DNA of 58,211 nt, taken from positions 1-58,211 of the forward strand of contig NZ_JALHMP010000027.1 of the NCBI RefSeq assembly GCF_022843985.1, read 5' to 3'. The DNA is from Phreatobacter sp. GTDB lineage: Bacteria; Pseudomonadota; Alphaproteobacteria; Rhizobiales; Phreatobacteraceae. The notes below the pieces were generated by a model. It saw nothing but the letters and a program-made list of their open reading frames with translations, was not told the origin of the DNA and did no database searches. Within the stretch, counting starts at the first letter, position 1, and each line of letters starts with the position of its first letter. This document shows positions 1-8,142 of the stretch, piece by piece. The position numbers and the translations under genes were made by a program.

Positions 1-1
1 C

Positions 2-502
2 TCGTCGGCCGCCGGCTCGGGCGCTGCCGGGACAACGGCTGCCTCCGCCGCCGGTTCTGCGGCAGCCCCGCCGCCGGTGCCGGCCGCGATGCCGCCGCCC
101 CCCGCCCCCGCCCCGGTTTGGCTGCCGCCGCCCGACTGCGCGACGATCATCCAGACCGCGCTCGAGGGCGACCGCATCCTCTTCGACTACTGGAAGGCCG
201 AACAGCGCGCCGAGCACGGACCGGTGCTCGACCGTCTCGCTGCCGGAATCAAGCGCTGCGGCGCCGGGGCGCGGATCGAGGTGGCGGGTCATACCGACAG
301 CCACAACTGGACGGGGCAGAACCAGAAGCTCTCCGAGGATCGCGCCGGGGTGATGCGCGCCGAACTCGTGCGGCGCGGCGTCGAGGCATCGGCGCTGGTC
401 GTGGTCGGCCATGCTGCGAACCGGCCCGTCGCCCCGAACGACTCGGAGGAGGGCCGGGCCCTCAACCGCCGGGTCGAGTTCCACGTCCTGCCGCGCAATT
501 GA
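2..502 (+). CDS. OmpA-family C-terminal domain protein (5' truncated by window edge)
   Basis: The frame is open to the left edge, so the start lies outside. The visible part begins with an Ala/Pro/Ser-rich low-complexity stretch of about 40 residues, followed by an OmpA/MotB-like peptidoglycan-binding domain: an ILFDYW strand, the VAGHTDS motif, LSEDRAGVMRAEL and a terminal NRRVEFHVLP. This domain normally binds the diaminopimelate of peptidoglycan in the periplasm. The Pro/Ala linker suggests a membrane-anchored or lipoprotein N-terminus that is not visible. It is followed after 10 bases by the helix-hairpin-helix membrane gene, probably in one operon. It could be a stand-alone OmpA-like lipoprotein or part of a larger envelope protein; the domain assignment itself is secure. 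Confidence 0.85.
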   Translation, partial: SSAAGSGAAGTTAASAAGSAAAPPPVPAAMPPPPAPAPVWLPPPDCATIIQTALEGDRILFDYWKAEQRAEHGPVLDRLAAGIKRCGAGARIEVAGHTDSHNWTGQNQKLSEDRAGVMRAELVRRGVEASALVVVGHAANRPVAPNDSEEGRALNRRVEFHVLPRN

Positions 503-512
503 GGAGAGGGTG

Positions 513-1256
513 ATGCTGTATCTCGTCCAGACCTTCGCCGCTCCCCTGCTCCTCGCCCTCGCCGGTGGTCTCGCCGTCGGTTGGGTTACCTCCGACCGGG
601 AGGATCAGGGGCCGAGCCCATGGGCCGCGCTTGCCATGACGGTCTTCGCGCTCATGGTGGTGGCTGCGGCCCTGAACTGGTTGCCGGGCCGCCCCGGCCT
701 GTGGCTCGACACGGTGGTGCTGTTCGGTGCCGCCTATCTCCTCGGATGTCTCGTCGGTGCCTTCGCCCGCGTCTTCACCGACAAGGCCGAGGAGGTCGCA
801 GATCCCCTGCAGCCCCTGGCTGCGGCGGGGCAGGCCTTGGCTGCAGGCACCGCGGCTGTCAAGGCGGTGGCCGGCTCGGCGGCTGCCGCATCGCCCCCGG
901 CGACGGCCAGCGCCCTGGCGGCGTCCGAGGCCATGGCCCAGGGCAGCAAGCCGCAGGGCGTCGTCGCGCCACGCTCCGGCAAGGCCGACGAACTCGAACT
1001 GATCCGCGGCATCGGACCGCAGAACGAGGCGCGCCTCCATGCGCTCGGGATCTACCATTTCGACCAGATCGCCGCCTGGACGGCGAAGGAGGCCCAGTGG
1101 GTCGGCGGCTATCTCGCCTTCCCCGGCCGCATCGAGCGCGAGGACTGGATCGGCCAGGCCAGGGTGCTGGCTGCCGGCGGAACCACGGCCCATGCCGACC
1201 GCGTCAAGCGCGGCGAGATCGCCAGCACGCCCGACGGAAAACCGCCGGCCACATGA
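513..1256 (+). CDS. Membrane protein with C-terminal helix-hairpin-helix domain
   Basis: 247 residues. The ATG is chosen because GAGGAG at 501-506 sits 6 bases upstream; a GTG one codon earlier is the alternative. Two or three hydrophobic segments occupy roughly residues 1-95, then an Ala-rich linker, then a C-terminal domain with DELELIRGIGPQNEARL and YHFDQIAAWTAKE. This resembles the helix-hairpin-helix domain found at the C-terminus of some alphaproteobacterial NuoE proteins and in many small envelope proteins. Such domains usually bind nucleic acid or proteins, but no role is established here. It starts just after the OmpA-domain stop, so the two are probably co-transcribed. A strong hairpin follows the stop codon. 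Confidence 0.75.
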   Translation: MLYLVQTFAAPLLLALAGGLAVGWVTSDREDQGPSPWAALAMTVFALMVVAAALNWLPGRPGLWLDTVVLFGAAYLLGCLVGAFARVFTDKAEEVADPLQPLAAAGQALAAGTAAVKAVAGSAAAASPPATASALAASEAMAQGSKPQGVVAPRSGKADELELIRGIGPQNEARLHALGIYHFDQIAAWTAKEAQWVGGYLAFPGRIEREDWIGQARVLAAGGTTAHADRVKRGEIASTPDGKPPAT

Positions 1257-1272
1257 GGATTGCCCTGCAACG

Positions 1273-1307
1273 CAGAGGGCCCCGGCTGTCGATGCCGGGG
1301 CCCTCTG
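1273..1307 (+). terminator. Perfect 14-bp hairpin after the HHH gene
   Basis: CAGAGGGCCCCGGC at 1273-1286 pairs perfectly with GCCGGGGCCCTCTG at 1294-1307 across a 7-base loop, 16 bases after the stop. There is no U-run, so intrinsic termination is inferred from position and stem strength only. It also separates this operon from the minus-strand small gene. Confidence 0.6.
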
Positions 1308-1325
1308 TCGTGGCGGTGACTGCCG

Positions 1326-1418
1326 TCAGATCAGGTAATGGACGCCGGCGGCGATGATCAGCGTCCAGACAACGAAATTGACGGTGATGGTGGCCAGAAC
1401 AGCCCTGGCTGGAGACAT
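1326..1418 (-). CDS. 30-residue single-span membrane peptide
   Basis: A short minus-strand frame encodes 30 residues (begins MSPARAVLATITVNF, ends VHYLI). The middle, from about residue 7 to 25, is almost entirely hydrophobic and would span the membrane once. An SD-like GAGG lies 7 bases before the ATG. An in-frame ATG at 1430, with its own GAGG, would add four residues (MRFH). No family is recognised. It lies 130 bases downstream of flhA on the same strand, so it may be read from the flagellar transcript or on its own. The coding call rests on RBS, hydrophobic pattern and clean boundaries. Confidence 0.45.
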   Translation of the reverse strand: MSPARAVLATITVNFVVWTLIIAAGVHYLI

Positions 1419-1548
1419 GTGGAACCTCATCGCAAAGCCTCGCCCCGATGGGACAGACCCCGTCCGTCGTCTGTTCTAGCGCAGGGCGGCCGGACGTCGA
1501 TGAAAGGATGAAGGCAGGGTTAACCGAGCGTCCCGGCGTGGGGCGCCG

Positions 1549-3675
1549 TCAGACACTGCCCACCGTCTTCAGGCGGACGCGCGGATGGATCTCCGCCTGG
1601 CTGAGGACCGGCGTCTGGGCGCGGAAGCGCTCGACGATGGAGCGCACGAAGGGCCGGATTCCGGGGCTGGTGAGCAGGACCGGCGCCTCGCCCATGCGTG
1701 CGGCATCCTCGAAGGAATCGCGCACCAGCATGATGAATTCCGACAGTTTGGACGGCTGCATGGCCAGCTGGCGGTCGTCGCCCTGGCCGACGATGGAATC
1801 GGCAAAGGCCTGTTCCCAGGTGGGCGACAGGGCGATGAGGGCGAGGCCGCCGTCATAACCGGCATATTGGGCGCAGAGCTGGCGGGCGAGGCGCGAACGC
1901 ACGTGCTCGGCGATCTGGGCCGGTGACCGGGTGAAGGCGACCGCTTCGGCGATGCCCTCGAGGATGGTCGGCAGGTCGCGGATGGAGACGCGCTCCGCCA
2001 GAAGCGTCTGCAGGACACGCTGGATGCCGGAAATGGTGATCTGGCCGGGCACCAGATCCTTGATGAGGTCGCCCTGGTCCTTGGGCATCTCCTTCATCAG
2101 CTTCTGCACCTCGGTATAGCTGAGGAGGTCGGAGACATTGGCCTTGAGGATCTCGGTGAGGTGCGTCGACAGCACGGTCGCGGCATCGACCACCGTGTAG
2201 CCGCGCACGCTCGCCTCTTCCTTCAGCGCCGCATCGACCCAGGTCGCCGGCAGCCCGAAGGTTGGCTCGGTCGTGTGGACGCCCGGGAGGTCGACCTGGC
2301 CGCCGGCCGGGTCCATGACCATGAACTGCATCGGCCAGATCTGGCCCTGGCCGGCATCCACCTCCTTGACGCGGATGATGTACTGGTTGGGCGGCAGCTG
2401 CACATTGTCGAGGATGCGCACCGAGGGCATGACAAAGCCCATGTCGGAGGCGAGCTGGCGGCGCAGCGCCTTGATCTGGTCGGTCAGGCGGTCCGAACCC
2501 CCTTCCGACTGGACGAGCGGCAGCAGGCCGTAGCCGAGCTCGATCTTCAGGTCATCGATCTTCAGGACGGAGGACATCGGCTCCTCCGCCGGGGGTGCGG
2601 CGGCTGCCGCCACCTCGGCGGCCTGGGCGACATCCGCGTCCCGGGCGATGCGCTTGGATTCCTCGCTGAGCGAATAGGCGGCCCAGCCCGCCAGGGCCGC
2701 GAGGCTGGCGAAGGGCAGGAAGGGGATGCCCGGCAGGAGCGCCATGGCGCCCATGACGCCGGCCGAAAGACCCAGCGCCTTCGGATAGCCGGTCAGCTGT
2801 TTCAGCATCGCCTGGTCGGCGGAGCCCTGGACGCCCGCCTTGGACACCAGGAGGCCGGCGGAGGTCGAGATGATGAGGGCAGGGATCTGGCTGACCAGGC
2901 CGTCGCCGACGGTGAGGATCGTGTAGGTCCGCGCCGCCTCGAGGAAGGGCATGCCCTGCTGGGCGACGCCGATGATGAGGCCGGCGATGATGTTGATGAA
3001 GGTGATGAGCAGGCCGGCGATGGCGTCGCCCTTCACGAATTTCGAGGCACCGTCCATGGCGCCGTAGAAGGCGCTCTCGTCTTCCAGATCCTTGCGGCGT
3101 GTCTTGGCGGTCTGCTCGTCGATCAGGCCGGCGGAGAGATCGGCGTCGATCGCCATCTGCTTGCCGGGCATGGCGTCGAGAGAGAAGCGCGCCGCGACCT
3201 CGGCAATGCGGCCCGAGCCCTTGGTGATGACGATGAAGTTCACGATCACCAGGATGGCGAAGACGATGATGCCGATGACGAAGGAGCCGCCCATCACGAA
3301 ATTGCCGAAGGCCTCGATGACATGGCCGGCAGCGGCGGTGCCCTCGTGTCCATGCGACAGGATCAGGCGGGTCGAGGCCAGATTCAGCGCCAGCCGCAGC
3401 ATCGTGGCGATGAGCAGCACGGTCGGGAAGGACGAGAATTCCAGCGGCTTGTGGATGAACAGCGCGGTCATGAGGATCATGACCGAGGAGATGATCGATA
3501 CCGCCAGCATCAGATCGAGGACGATCGCCGGCAGCGGGAAGATCAGGATGACCAGGATGCCGATGACGCCGACGGCCATCCACAGGTCGGGACGGCGCAG
3601 CCAGCCGGTCATCTGGCCAACCGACATGCCACTGGCCGTTGCGCGCTGTCTGTCGGCTAATGCCGTATCGCTCAT
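1549..3675 (-). CDS. flhA: Flagellar export gate protein FlhA
   Basis: 708 residues, normal for FlhA. The N-terminal half has the usual hydrophobic helices (from about residue 31). The conserved FHIPEP cytoplasmic loop lies at about 150-215, with TKGSGRIAEVAARFSLDAMPGKQ and IDADLSAGLIDE. The C-terminal cytoplasmic domain from about 360 docks export chaperones and substrates. FlhA forms the nonameric ring of the flagellar type III export gate. The gene stands alone on the minus strand, divergent from a small membrane gene and the fliF operon. A CtrA-type box lies 70 bases upstream of the ATG, which fits early-class flagellar control in alphaproteobacteria. Confidence 0.97.
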   Translation of the reverse strand: MSDTALADRQRATASGMSVGQMTGWLRRPDLWMAVGVIGILVILIFPLPAIVLDLMLAVSIISSVMILMTALFIHKPLEFSSFPTVLLIATMLRLALNLASTRLILSHGHEGTAAAGHVIEAFGNFVMGGSFVIGIIVFAILVIVNFIVITKGSGRIAEVAARFSLDAMPGKQMAIDADLSAGLIDEQTAKTRRKDLEDESAFYGAMDGASKFVKGDAIAGLLITFINIIAGLIIGVAQQGMPFLEAARTYTILTVGDGLVSQIPALIISTSAGLLVSKAGVQGSADQAMLKQLTGYPKALGLSAGVMGAMALLPGIPFLPFASLAALAGWAAYSLSEESKRIARDADVAQAAEVAAAAAPPAEEPMSSVLKIDDLKIELGYGLLPLVQSEGGSDRLTDQIKALRRQLASDMGFVMPSVRILDNVQLPPNQYIIRVKEVDAGQGQIWPMQFMVMDPAGGQVDLPGVHTTEPTFGLPATWVDAALKEEASVRGYTVVDAATVLSTHLTEILKANVSDLLSYTEVQKLMKEMPKDQGDLIKDLVPGQITISGIQRVLQTLLAERVSIRDLPTILEGIAEAVAFTRSPAQIAEHVRSRLARQLCAQYAGYDGGLALIALSPTWEQAFADSIVGQGDDRQLAMQPSKLSEFIMLVRDSFEDAARMGEAPVLLTSPGIRPFVRSIVERFRAQTPVLSQAEIHPRVRLKTVGSV

Positions 3676-3744
3676 GCCCGGTCCCCGGCCGCAAACACGC
3701 GCGGATTCGCTGAATCGTCCTGGGCAAGAATTGCCGGGCAGATG

Positions 3745-3760
3745 GTTAACGGGAGGTTAC
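3745..3760 (-). promoter_or_regulatory. CtrA-type box upstream of flhA
   Basis: Read on the minus strand this is GTAACCTCCCGTTAAC: GTAA, seven bases, TTAAC. It differs from the TTAA-N7-TTAAC consensus by one base. It lies 70 bases before the flhA start, a normal place for an activator overlapping a -35. CtrA control of class II flagellar genes is established in Caulobacter; binding here is inferred. Confidence 0.6.
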
Positions 3761-3847
3761 CCGGCGGCGCTGCGCCGGCGCTTGTTCCCGGCCTGGAGGA
3801 ATGGCAAAGCTCTGGACGGGCGACGCTGCCCTCTCATGGAGCCCGCG

Positions 3848-4225
3848 ATGGCCGATTTCCGTCTGTCCGGCGCCGGCGGCACGCCCGGTGGCCTGATCCC
3901 CTTCTTCGTCGGCCTCGGCATGACGGTCGCCGGGGCCTATCTCTTGACCAACCAGGTCTCCGTCCATGGGGGATCGTGGACTCTGGGCGGCTATTCGGCC
4001 TTCGGCCTGTCGCTTGTGCCCATTCTTTTCGGCATCGGCATGCTGTTCTTCGACGGCTCGTCGCGCTTCGGGTTCCTGCTCCTTTTCGCCGGCGTGGTCA
4101 TCATCGCCGCCGGTATCCTGGTCAACCTGACCATCTATTTCGTGCCCACCAGCCTCTTCAACACACTGATGATGCTCGGCCTGACAGCCGGCGGAATCGG
4201 GCTCGTCCTGCGCTCGCTGCGGTAA
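3848..4225 (+). CDS. Small multi-span membrane protein in the flagellar locus
   Basis: 125 residues, from the ATG preceded by GGAG at 3838-3841; an upstream ATG at 3836 would add four residues. Four hydrophobic segments are visible (about residues 13-35, 44-66, 69-92 and 97-120) with short polar loops, and there are no catalytic motifs. No family is recognised. It is divergent from flhA and lies 108 bases before fliF on the same strand, so it may share the region's flagellar control. Nothing in the sequence shows a flagellar function. Confidence 0.65.
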   Translation: MADFRLSGAGGTPGGLIPFFVGLGMTVAGAYLLTNQVSVHGGSWTLGGYSAFGLSLVPILFGIGMLFFDGSSRFGFLLLFAGVVIIAAGILVNLTIYFVPTSLFNTLMMLGLTAGGIGLVLRSLR

Positions 4226-4258
4226 AATCGTCAGTCCGCCCCAAAACGCACGGCCGCG

Positions 4259-4274
4259 TTAACCATCCGGTAAC
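4259..4274 (+). promoter_or_regulatory. CtrA-type box upstream of fliF
   Basis: TTAACCATCCGGTAAC: TTAA, seven bases, GTAAC, one mismatch to the CtrA consensus. It lies 59 bases before the chosen fliF ATG, in the short gap after the preceding gene. In Caulobacter the fliF operon is directly CtrA-controlled. Binding here is inferred from motif and position. Confidence 0.65.
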
Positions 4275-4332
4275 CACCCACCCGGCAAATCTTGCCCAGC
4301 GAACGGCGGCAGGCCGCGTCGCCTGGGACCGG

Positions 4333-6036
4333 ATGGCTGGTGGCGTCTTGAACGGCATGATGGAGTTCATGAAGAAGCTGGGAGCGCCCCGCCTCGCGGC
4401 GATGGGGGCGGTCTCGCTCGGCCTGGTCGGGTTCTTCGTCTACATCATCCTCAGGATGAGCCAGCCGCAGATGGCGCTGCTCTTCTCCGATCTCACGCTG
4501 GAGGATTCGGCGCAGGTCGTGAAGGAACTGGAGCGCCGGCAGGTAAAGTTCCAGCTGCGCAACGATGGCGCGCAGGTCTTCGTCCCGCAGGAACAGGTCG
4601 CCCGGGTCCGCCTTCAGCTCGCCGAGGGCGGGATGCCGCGCGGCGGCGGTGTCGGCTACGAGATTTTCGACAAGGGCGACGCGCTCTCCTCCACCTCCTT
4701 CGTCCAGAACATGAACCAGCTGCGGGCGCTGGAAGGCGAGCTCGCCCGGACCATTCGCGGCATCGAGCGGGTGCAGTCGGCGCGCGTCCACCTGGTTCTG
4801 CCCGAGCGCGCCCTGTTCTCGCGCGAGCGGAGCGAGCCCTCCGCCTCCATCGTTCTCCGAGTGCGCGGCGGGCTGGAGCCGCAGCAGATCCGCGCGGTGC
4901 GCCATCTCGTCGCCTCGGCGGTCAGGGGCCTGTCGCCGCAGCGCATCTCCATCGTCGACGAGGGCGGCCGGCTCCTCGCCGACGGGGCAGGCGATGCCAC
5001 GGGCATGATGGGGTCCACGGTCGACGAGCGGAAGGCCGGCCAGGAGCGCCGCCTGCGCGAGCAGGTCGAGAGCATCATCGCCTCGGTCGTCGGTCCCGGC
5101 CGGGCCCGCGTCCAGGTTGCCGCCGACATGGACTTCAACAGGGTCACGCAGACTTCCGACGATTTCGACCCGGAGCGCCGCGTGGTCCGCTCGACCCAGA
5201 CGCGCGAGGAACAGTCCAGCTCCAACGAGGGTCGTGGCGACGGGCAGGTGACGGTCGGCAACGAGCTTCCCGGCGCCAACCAGACCGGCGCCGGCGCCAA
5301 TCCATCGCGCGAGGCGAGCCGCAAGACCGAGGAAACGGTCAATTACGAGATCGCCCGCACCCAGCGCACCGAGGTGATCGAGGGCGGTCGCATCAGGCGC
5401 GTGTCCGTGGCGGTTCTGGTTGACGGCATCTATGCCCGCGACGCCCAGGGCAACGTCAACTATCAGCCCCGGTCGGCGGAGGAGCTGGAGCGGATCGGCG
5501 CGCTGGTCCGTTCGGCCATCGGCTTCGACCAGCGCCGCGGCGATCAGGTGGAGATCGTCAACCTGCGCTTCGCCGAGGCGCCGCAGCTGGCTGCGCCCGA
5601 GGCCGAGCGGCCCTGGTGGATGGTCTATGACTTCACCAAGGAGGACATCCGCTACGCCATCGAGCTCGTCGTGCTGCTGCTCGTGTCGCTGCTGGTCATG
5701 CTCTTCGTCGTCCGCCCGCTGCTCCGCCGCATCGTGGCGCCGGAGGAGACGCCAACGGCGGCCCTGCCGGCCGGCAGCACCGGCAACGCCGCGGTGCGGA
5801 CCGAGGCCGCCGCGGGGGGCGAGACCGGTGAACGCGGCGACGGCACGGTAGCGGTCAAGGCGCCGCCGCTGGCGCCGACCGCCGAGAGCCCCACGATGAA
5901 GATGATCGAGATCGCCCAGATCAAGGGCGAGGTGCACCAGGCCTCGCTCGCGAAGGTCGGCGAACTGGTCGAAAAGAACCCGCACGAGACGGTGTCGATC
6001 ATCCGCCAGTGGCTGAATGACGGGGAACCGAAATGA
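4333..6036 (+). CDS. fliF: Flagellar MS-ring protein FliF
   Basis: 567 residues, typical for FliF. One membrane span at about residues 21-40, a large periplasmic YscJ/FliF region with ring-building motifs ([32 protein letters not shown]), a low-complexity loop rich in Ser/Gly/Asn, a second span at about 440-460, and a cytoplasmic C-terminal tail that recruits FliG. FliF forms the MS ring in the inner membrane. ATG 4333 is chosen for length; ATGs at 4357, 4360 and 4369 are possible because the SD is weak. Its stop overlaps the fliG start (ATGA), showing translational coupling. Confidence 0.96.
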   Translation: MAGGVLNGMMEFMKKLGAPRLAAMGAVSLGLVGFFVYIILRMSQPQMALLFSDLTLEDSAQVVKELERRQVKFQLRNDGAQVFVPQEQVARVRLQLAEGGMPRGGGVGYEIFDKGDALSSTSFVQNMNQLRALEGELARTIRGIERVQSARVHLVLPERALFSRERSEPSASIVLRVRGGLEPQQIRAVRHLVASAVRGLSPQRISIVDEGGRLLADGAGDATGMMGSTVDERKAGQERRLREQVESIIASVVGPGRARVQVAADMDFNRVTQTSDDFDPERRVVRSTQTREEQSSSNEGRGDGQVTVGNELPGANQTGAGANPSREASRKTEETVNYEIARTQRTEVIEGGRIRRVSVAVLVDGIYARDAQGNVNYQPRSAEELERIGALVRSAIGFDQRRGDQVEIVNLRFAEAPQLAAPEAERPWWMVYDFTKEDIRYAIELVVLLLVSLLVMLFVVRPLLRRIVAPEETPTAALPAGSTGNAAVRTEAAAGGETGERGDGTVAVKAPPLAPTAESPTMKMIEIAQIKGEVHQASLAKVGELVEKNPHETVSIIRQWLNDGEPK

Positions 6037-7118
6037 CCATCGCCCAGATGGAACGCGACGCGGAATTCGGCAAGGCCCTCGCCGCCCTGTCCGCTGAGGG
6101 CCGCGTCAACACGCTCGCCGCCAAGGGGCTGAATGGCCACCAGCGCGCCGCCATCCTGATGCTGACGCTGGGCGACAAGGTCTCCGCCCGGATCTGGAAA
6201 CTGCTCGACGACGACGAGATCCGCGTCCTGTCGATCGCCATGTCGCAGCTCGGCACGGTCGAGCCGGACGTCGTGGAAAGCCTGATGCTCGAATTCGTCG
6301 GCCGTCTGTCGGCCGCCGGCGGCCTGATGGGCAATTTCGACGCGACCGAACGCCTTCTCTCGCAATTCATGCCGTCGGACCGCGTCGCCAGCCTGATGGA
6401 GGAGATCCGCGGACCTGCCGGCCGCAACATGTGGGAGAAGCTCTCCAACGTGCAGGAGCAGGTGCTCGCCAACTACCTGAAGAACGAGTATCCGCAGACG
6501 GTTGCGGTGGTGCTGTCAAAGATCAAGCCGGAACATGCCGGCCGGGTCCTCGCCATCCTGCCGGAGGAATTCGCCCTCGATGTCGTCGGTCGCATGCTCA
6601 AGATGGAGGCGATCCAGAAGGACGTCCTCGAGCGCATCGAACAGACGCTGCGCACCGAGTTCATGTCGAACCTGTCGCAGACCTCCCGCCGCGACAGCCA
6701 CGAGGCCATGGCGGAGATCTTCAACTCCTTCGACCGGCAGACCGAGACGCGTTTCATCACCGCCCTGGAAGAGCAGAGCCGCGACTCGGCCGAGCGCATC
6801 AAGAGCCTGATGTTCACCTTCGACGACCTCGCCAAACTCGATGCCGGTTCGGCCCAGACGCTGGTCCGCCAGGTCGAGAAGGACAAGCTGGCCATTGCCC
6901 TCAAGGGTGCCAGCCAGACGATGCGCGACTTCTTCCTGGCGCAGATGTCGACCCGCGCCGCCAAGATGCTGCAGGACGACATGCAGGCGCTCGGACCGAT
7001 GCGCCTCAAGGACGTGGACGAGGCGCAGGGCGTTCTCGTCAACCTCGCCAAGGATCTGGCCGCCAAGGGCGAGATCATGATCTCCAAGAATCGTGCCGAC
7101 GACGAACTGGTCTTCTGA
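6033..7118 (+). CDS. fliG: Flagellar motor switch protein FliG
   Basis: 361 residues. FliG links the MS ring to the C-ring and carries the torque-generating charged helix that meets MotA. Visible hallmarks are [11 protein letters not shown] near residue 37 (N-domain), the middle-domain stretch [18 protein letters not shown] followed by the ILPEEF motif, and the C-terminal domain with [31 protein letters not shown]. The ATG overlaps the fliF stop by four bases. About 35 residues precede the usual FliG N-domain, as in other alphaproteobacteria. Confidence 0.96.
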   Translation: MTIAQMERDAEFGKALAALSAEGRVNTLAAKGLNGHQRAAILMLTLGDKVSARIWKLLDDDEIRVLSIAMSQLGTVEPDVVESLMLEFVGRLSAAGGLMGNFDATERLLSQFMPSDRVASLMEEIRGPAGRNMWEKLSNVQEQVLANYLKNEYPQTVAVVLSKIKPEHAGRVLAILPEEFALDVVGRMLKMEAIQKDVLERIEQTLRTEFMSNLSQTSRRDSHEAMAEIFNSFDRQTETRFITALEEQSRDSAERIKSLMFTFDDLAKLDAGSAQTLVRQVEKDKLAIALKGASQTMRDFFLAQMSTRAAKMLQDDMQALGPMRLKDVDEAQGVLVNLAKDLAAKGEIMISKNRADDELVF

Positions 7119-7122
7119 GGGC

Positions 7123-7767
7123 ATGAACGTGGCAGCACCGGTCAAATATCTCTTCGAGACGGAGTTCGGGCAGGAGGCCAAGCGCGCCGCCGAGCCGCGG
7201 ATCGCGCTGTCCGAACACCAGCAGCTGGTCGCGCTGGCGCGCCAGGAAGGCGAGGCGGCCGGGTTCATCGCCGGCGAGACCAGGGCCATGGCCTCGGTCG
7301 AGCGCCAGCGCGCCATCGCCCTCGGCGATCTCGGTGACCGGCTGACCGTCGCCGCTGCCGCGCTGACCGCCCTGGAGGGGCGGCTGGAGGCAGAGGCCAT
7401 CGACATCGCGGTGGCGGTCGCACGGAAATTGTCCGAGGCTCTCGTCGCCCGCGAGCCGCTGGTCGCCATCCGCGATCTCGTGTCCGACTGCTTCGCCAAT
7501 CTGCGCAGCGCGCCGCATCTGGTCGTCCGCGTCAGCGACGAACTGCTTGAGGACGCCCGCACAGAACTGACAAGGCTCGCCGCCGAGCGCGGCTTCGACG
7601 GGCGCCTGGTGATCCTCGCCGAACCGGGCGTCCCGCTTGGCGACTGCCGCATCGAATGGTCGAGCGGCGGCGTCATGCTCGACCGTGACGAGACCGCCCG
7701 CCGCATCGCCGAGGCGGTCGGCCGCTATATCGCCTCCACTTCCGGTACCGCCGAGGCCCTGTCATGA
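7123..7767 (+). CDS. fliH: Flagellar assembly protein FliH (FlbE-like)
   Basis: 214 residues. The N-terminal two-thirds is Ala/Glu/Arg-rich and predicted helical or coiled-coil. The C-terminal third carries the FliH/YscL pattern ending in VPLGDCRIEWSSGGVMLDR. FliH binds the FliI ATPase and delivers export complexes to the basal body. The ATG lies 4 bases after the fliG stop; a TGAGG overlaps that stop, so translation is probably coupled. In Caulobacter the equivalent gene is called flbE and holds the same position. Family assignment is firm; divergence is high, as usual for FliH. Confidence 0.88.
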   Translation: MNVAAPVKYLFETEFGQEAKRAAEPRIALSEHQQLVALARQEGEAAGFIAGETRAMASVERQRAIALGDLGDRLTVAAAALTALEGRLEAEAIDIAVAVARKLSEALVAREPLVAIRDLVSDCFANLRSAPHLVVRVSDELLEDARTELTRLAAERGFDGRLVILAEPGVPLGDCRIEWSSGGVMLDRDETARRIAEAVGRYIASTSGTAEALS

Positions 7768-8129
7768 CCAACCCGACCGAAACCGGCATGCCGCTGCCCG
7801 ATCTCGAGAATGACGGCATGGACGTGGTGCCCGGCAGCAATGCCGGCATGGAGGTGGACGAGGGCGCCGACAACAGTTCCAAGGACGCCGCGGATCTGGA
7901 AGCCGTCTTCGACGTGCCGGTCAATGTCTCCGCCGTCCTCGGCCGCTCGCGGCTGGATGTCGGCGAACTCCTCAAGCTCGGCCCGGGCACGGTTCTCGAA
8001 CTCGACCGCAAGGTCGGCGAGGCCATCGATATCTATGTGAACGATCGTCTCGTCGCGCGTGGCGAAGTGGTTCTCGTCGAGGACCGCCTCGGCGTCACCA
8101 TGACCGAAATCATCAAAGCCGAGCGCTGA
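7764..8129 (+). CDS. fliN: Flagellar motor switch protein FliN
   Basis: 121 residues. An acidic N-terminal tail of about 45 residues rich in Asp, Asn and Gly is followed by the SpoA (surface presentation of antigens) domain: VFDVPVNVSAVLGRSRLDVGELLKL, then GEAIDIYVNDRLVARGEVVLVEDRLGVTMTEI. FliN builds the lower C-ring with FliM. The start overlaps the fliH stop (ATGA). No fliM is present in this window, so the switch genes are split, as in Caulobacter. Confidence 0.95.
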   Translation: MTNPTETGMPLPDLENDGMDVVPGSNAGMEVDEGADNSSKDAADLEAVFDVPVNVSAVLGRSRLDVGELLKLGPGTVLELDRKVGEAIDIYVNDRLVARGEVVLVEDRLGVTMTEIIKAER

Positions 8130-8142
8130 AGGAAACCGAACG

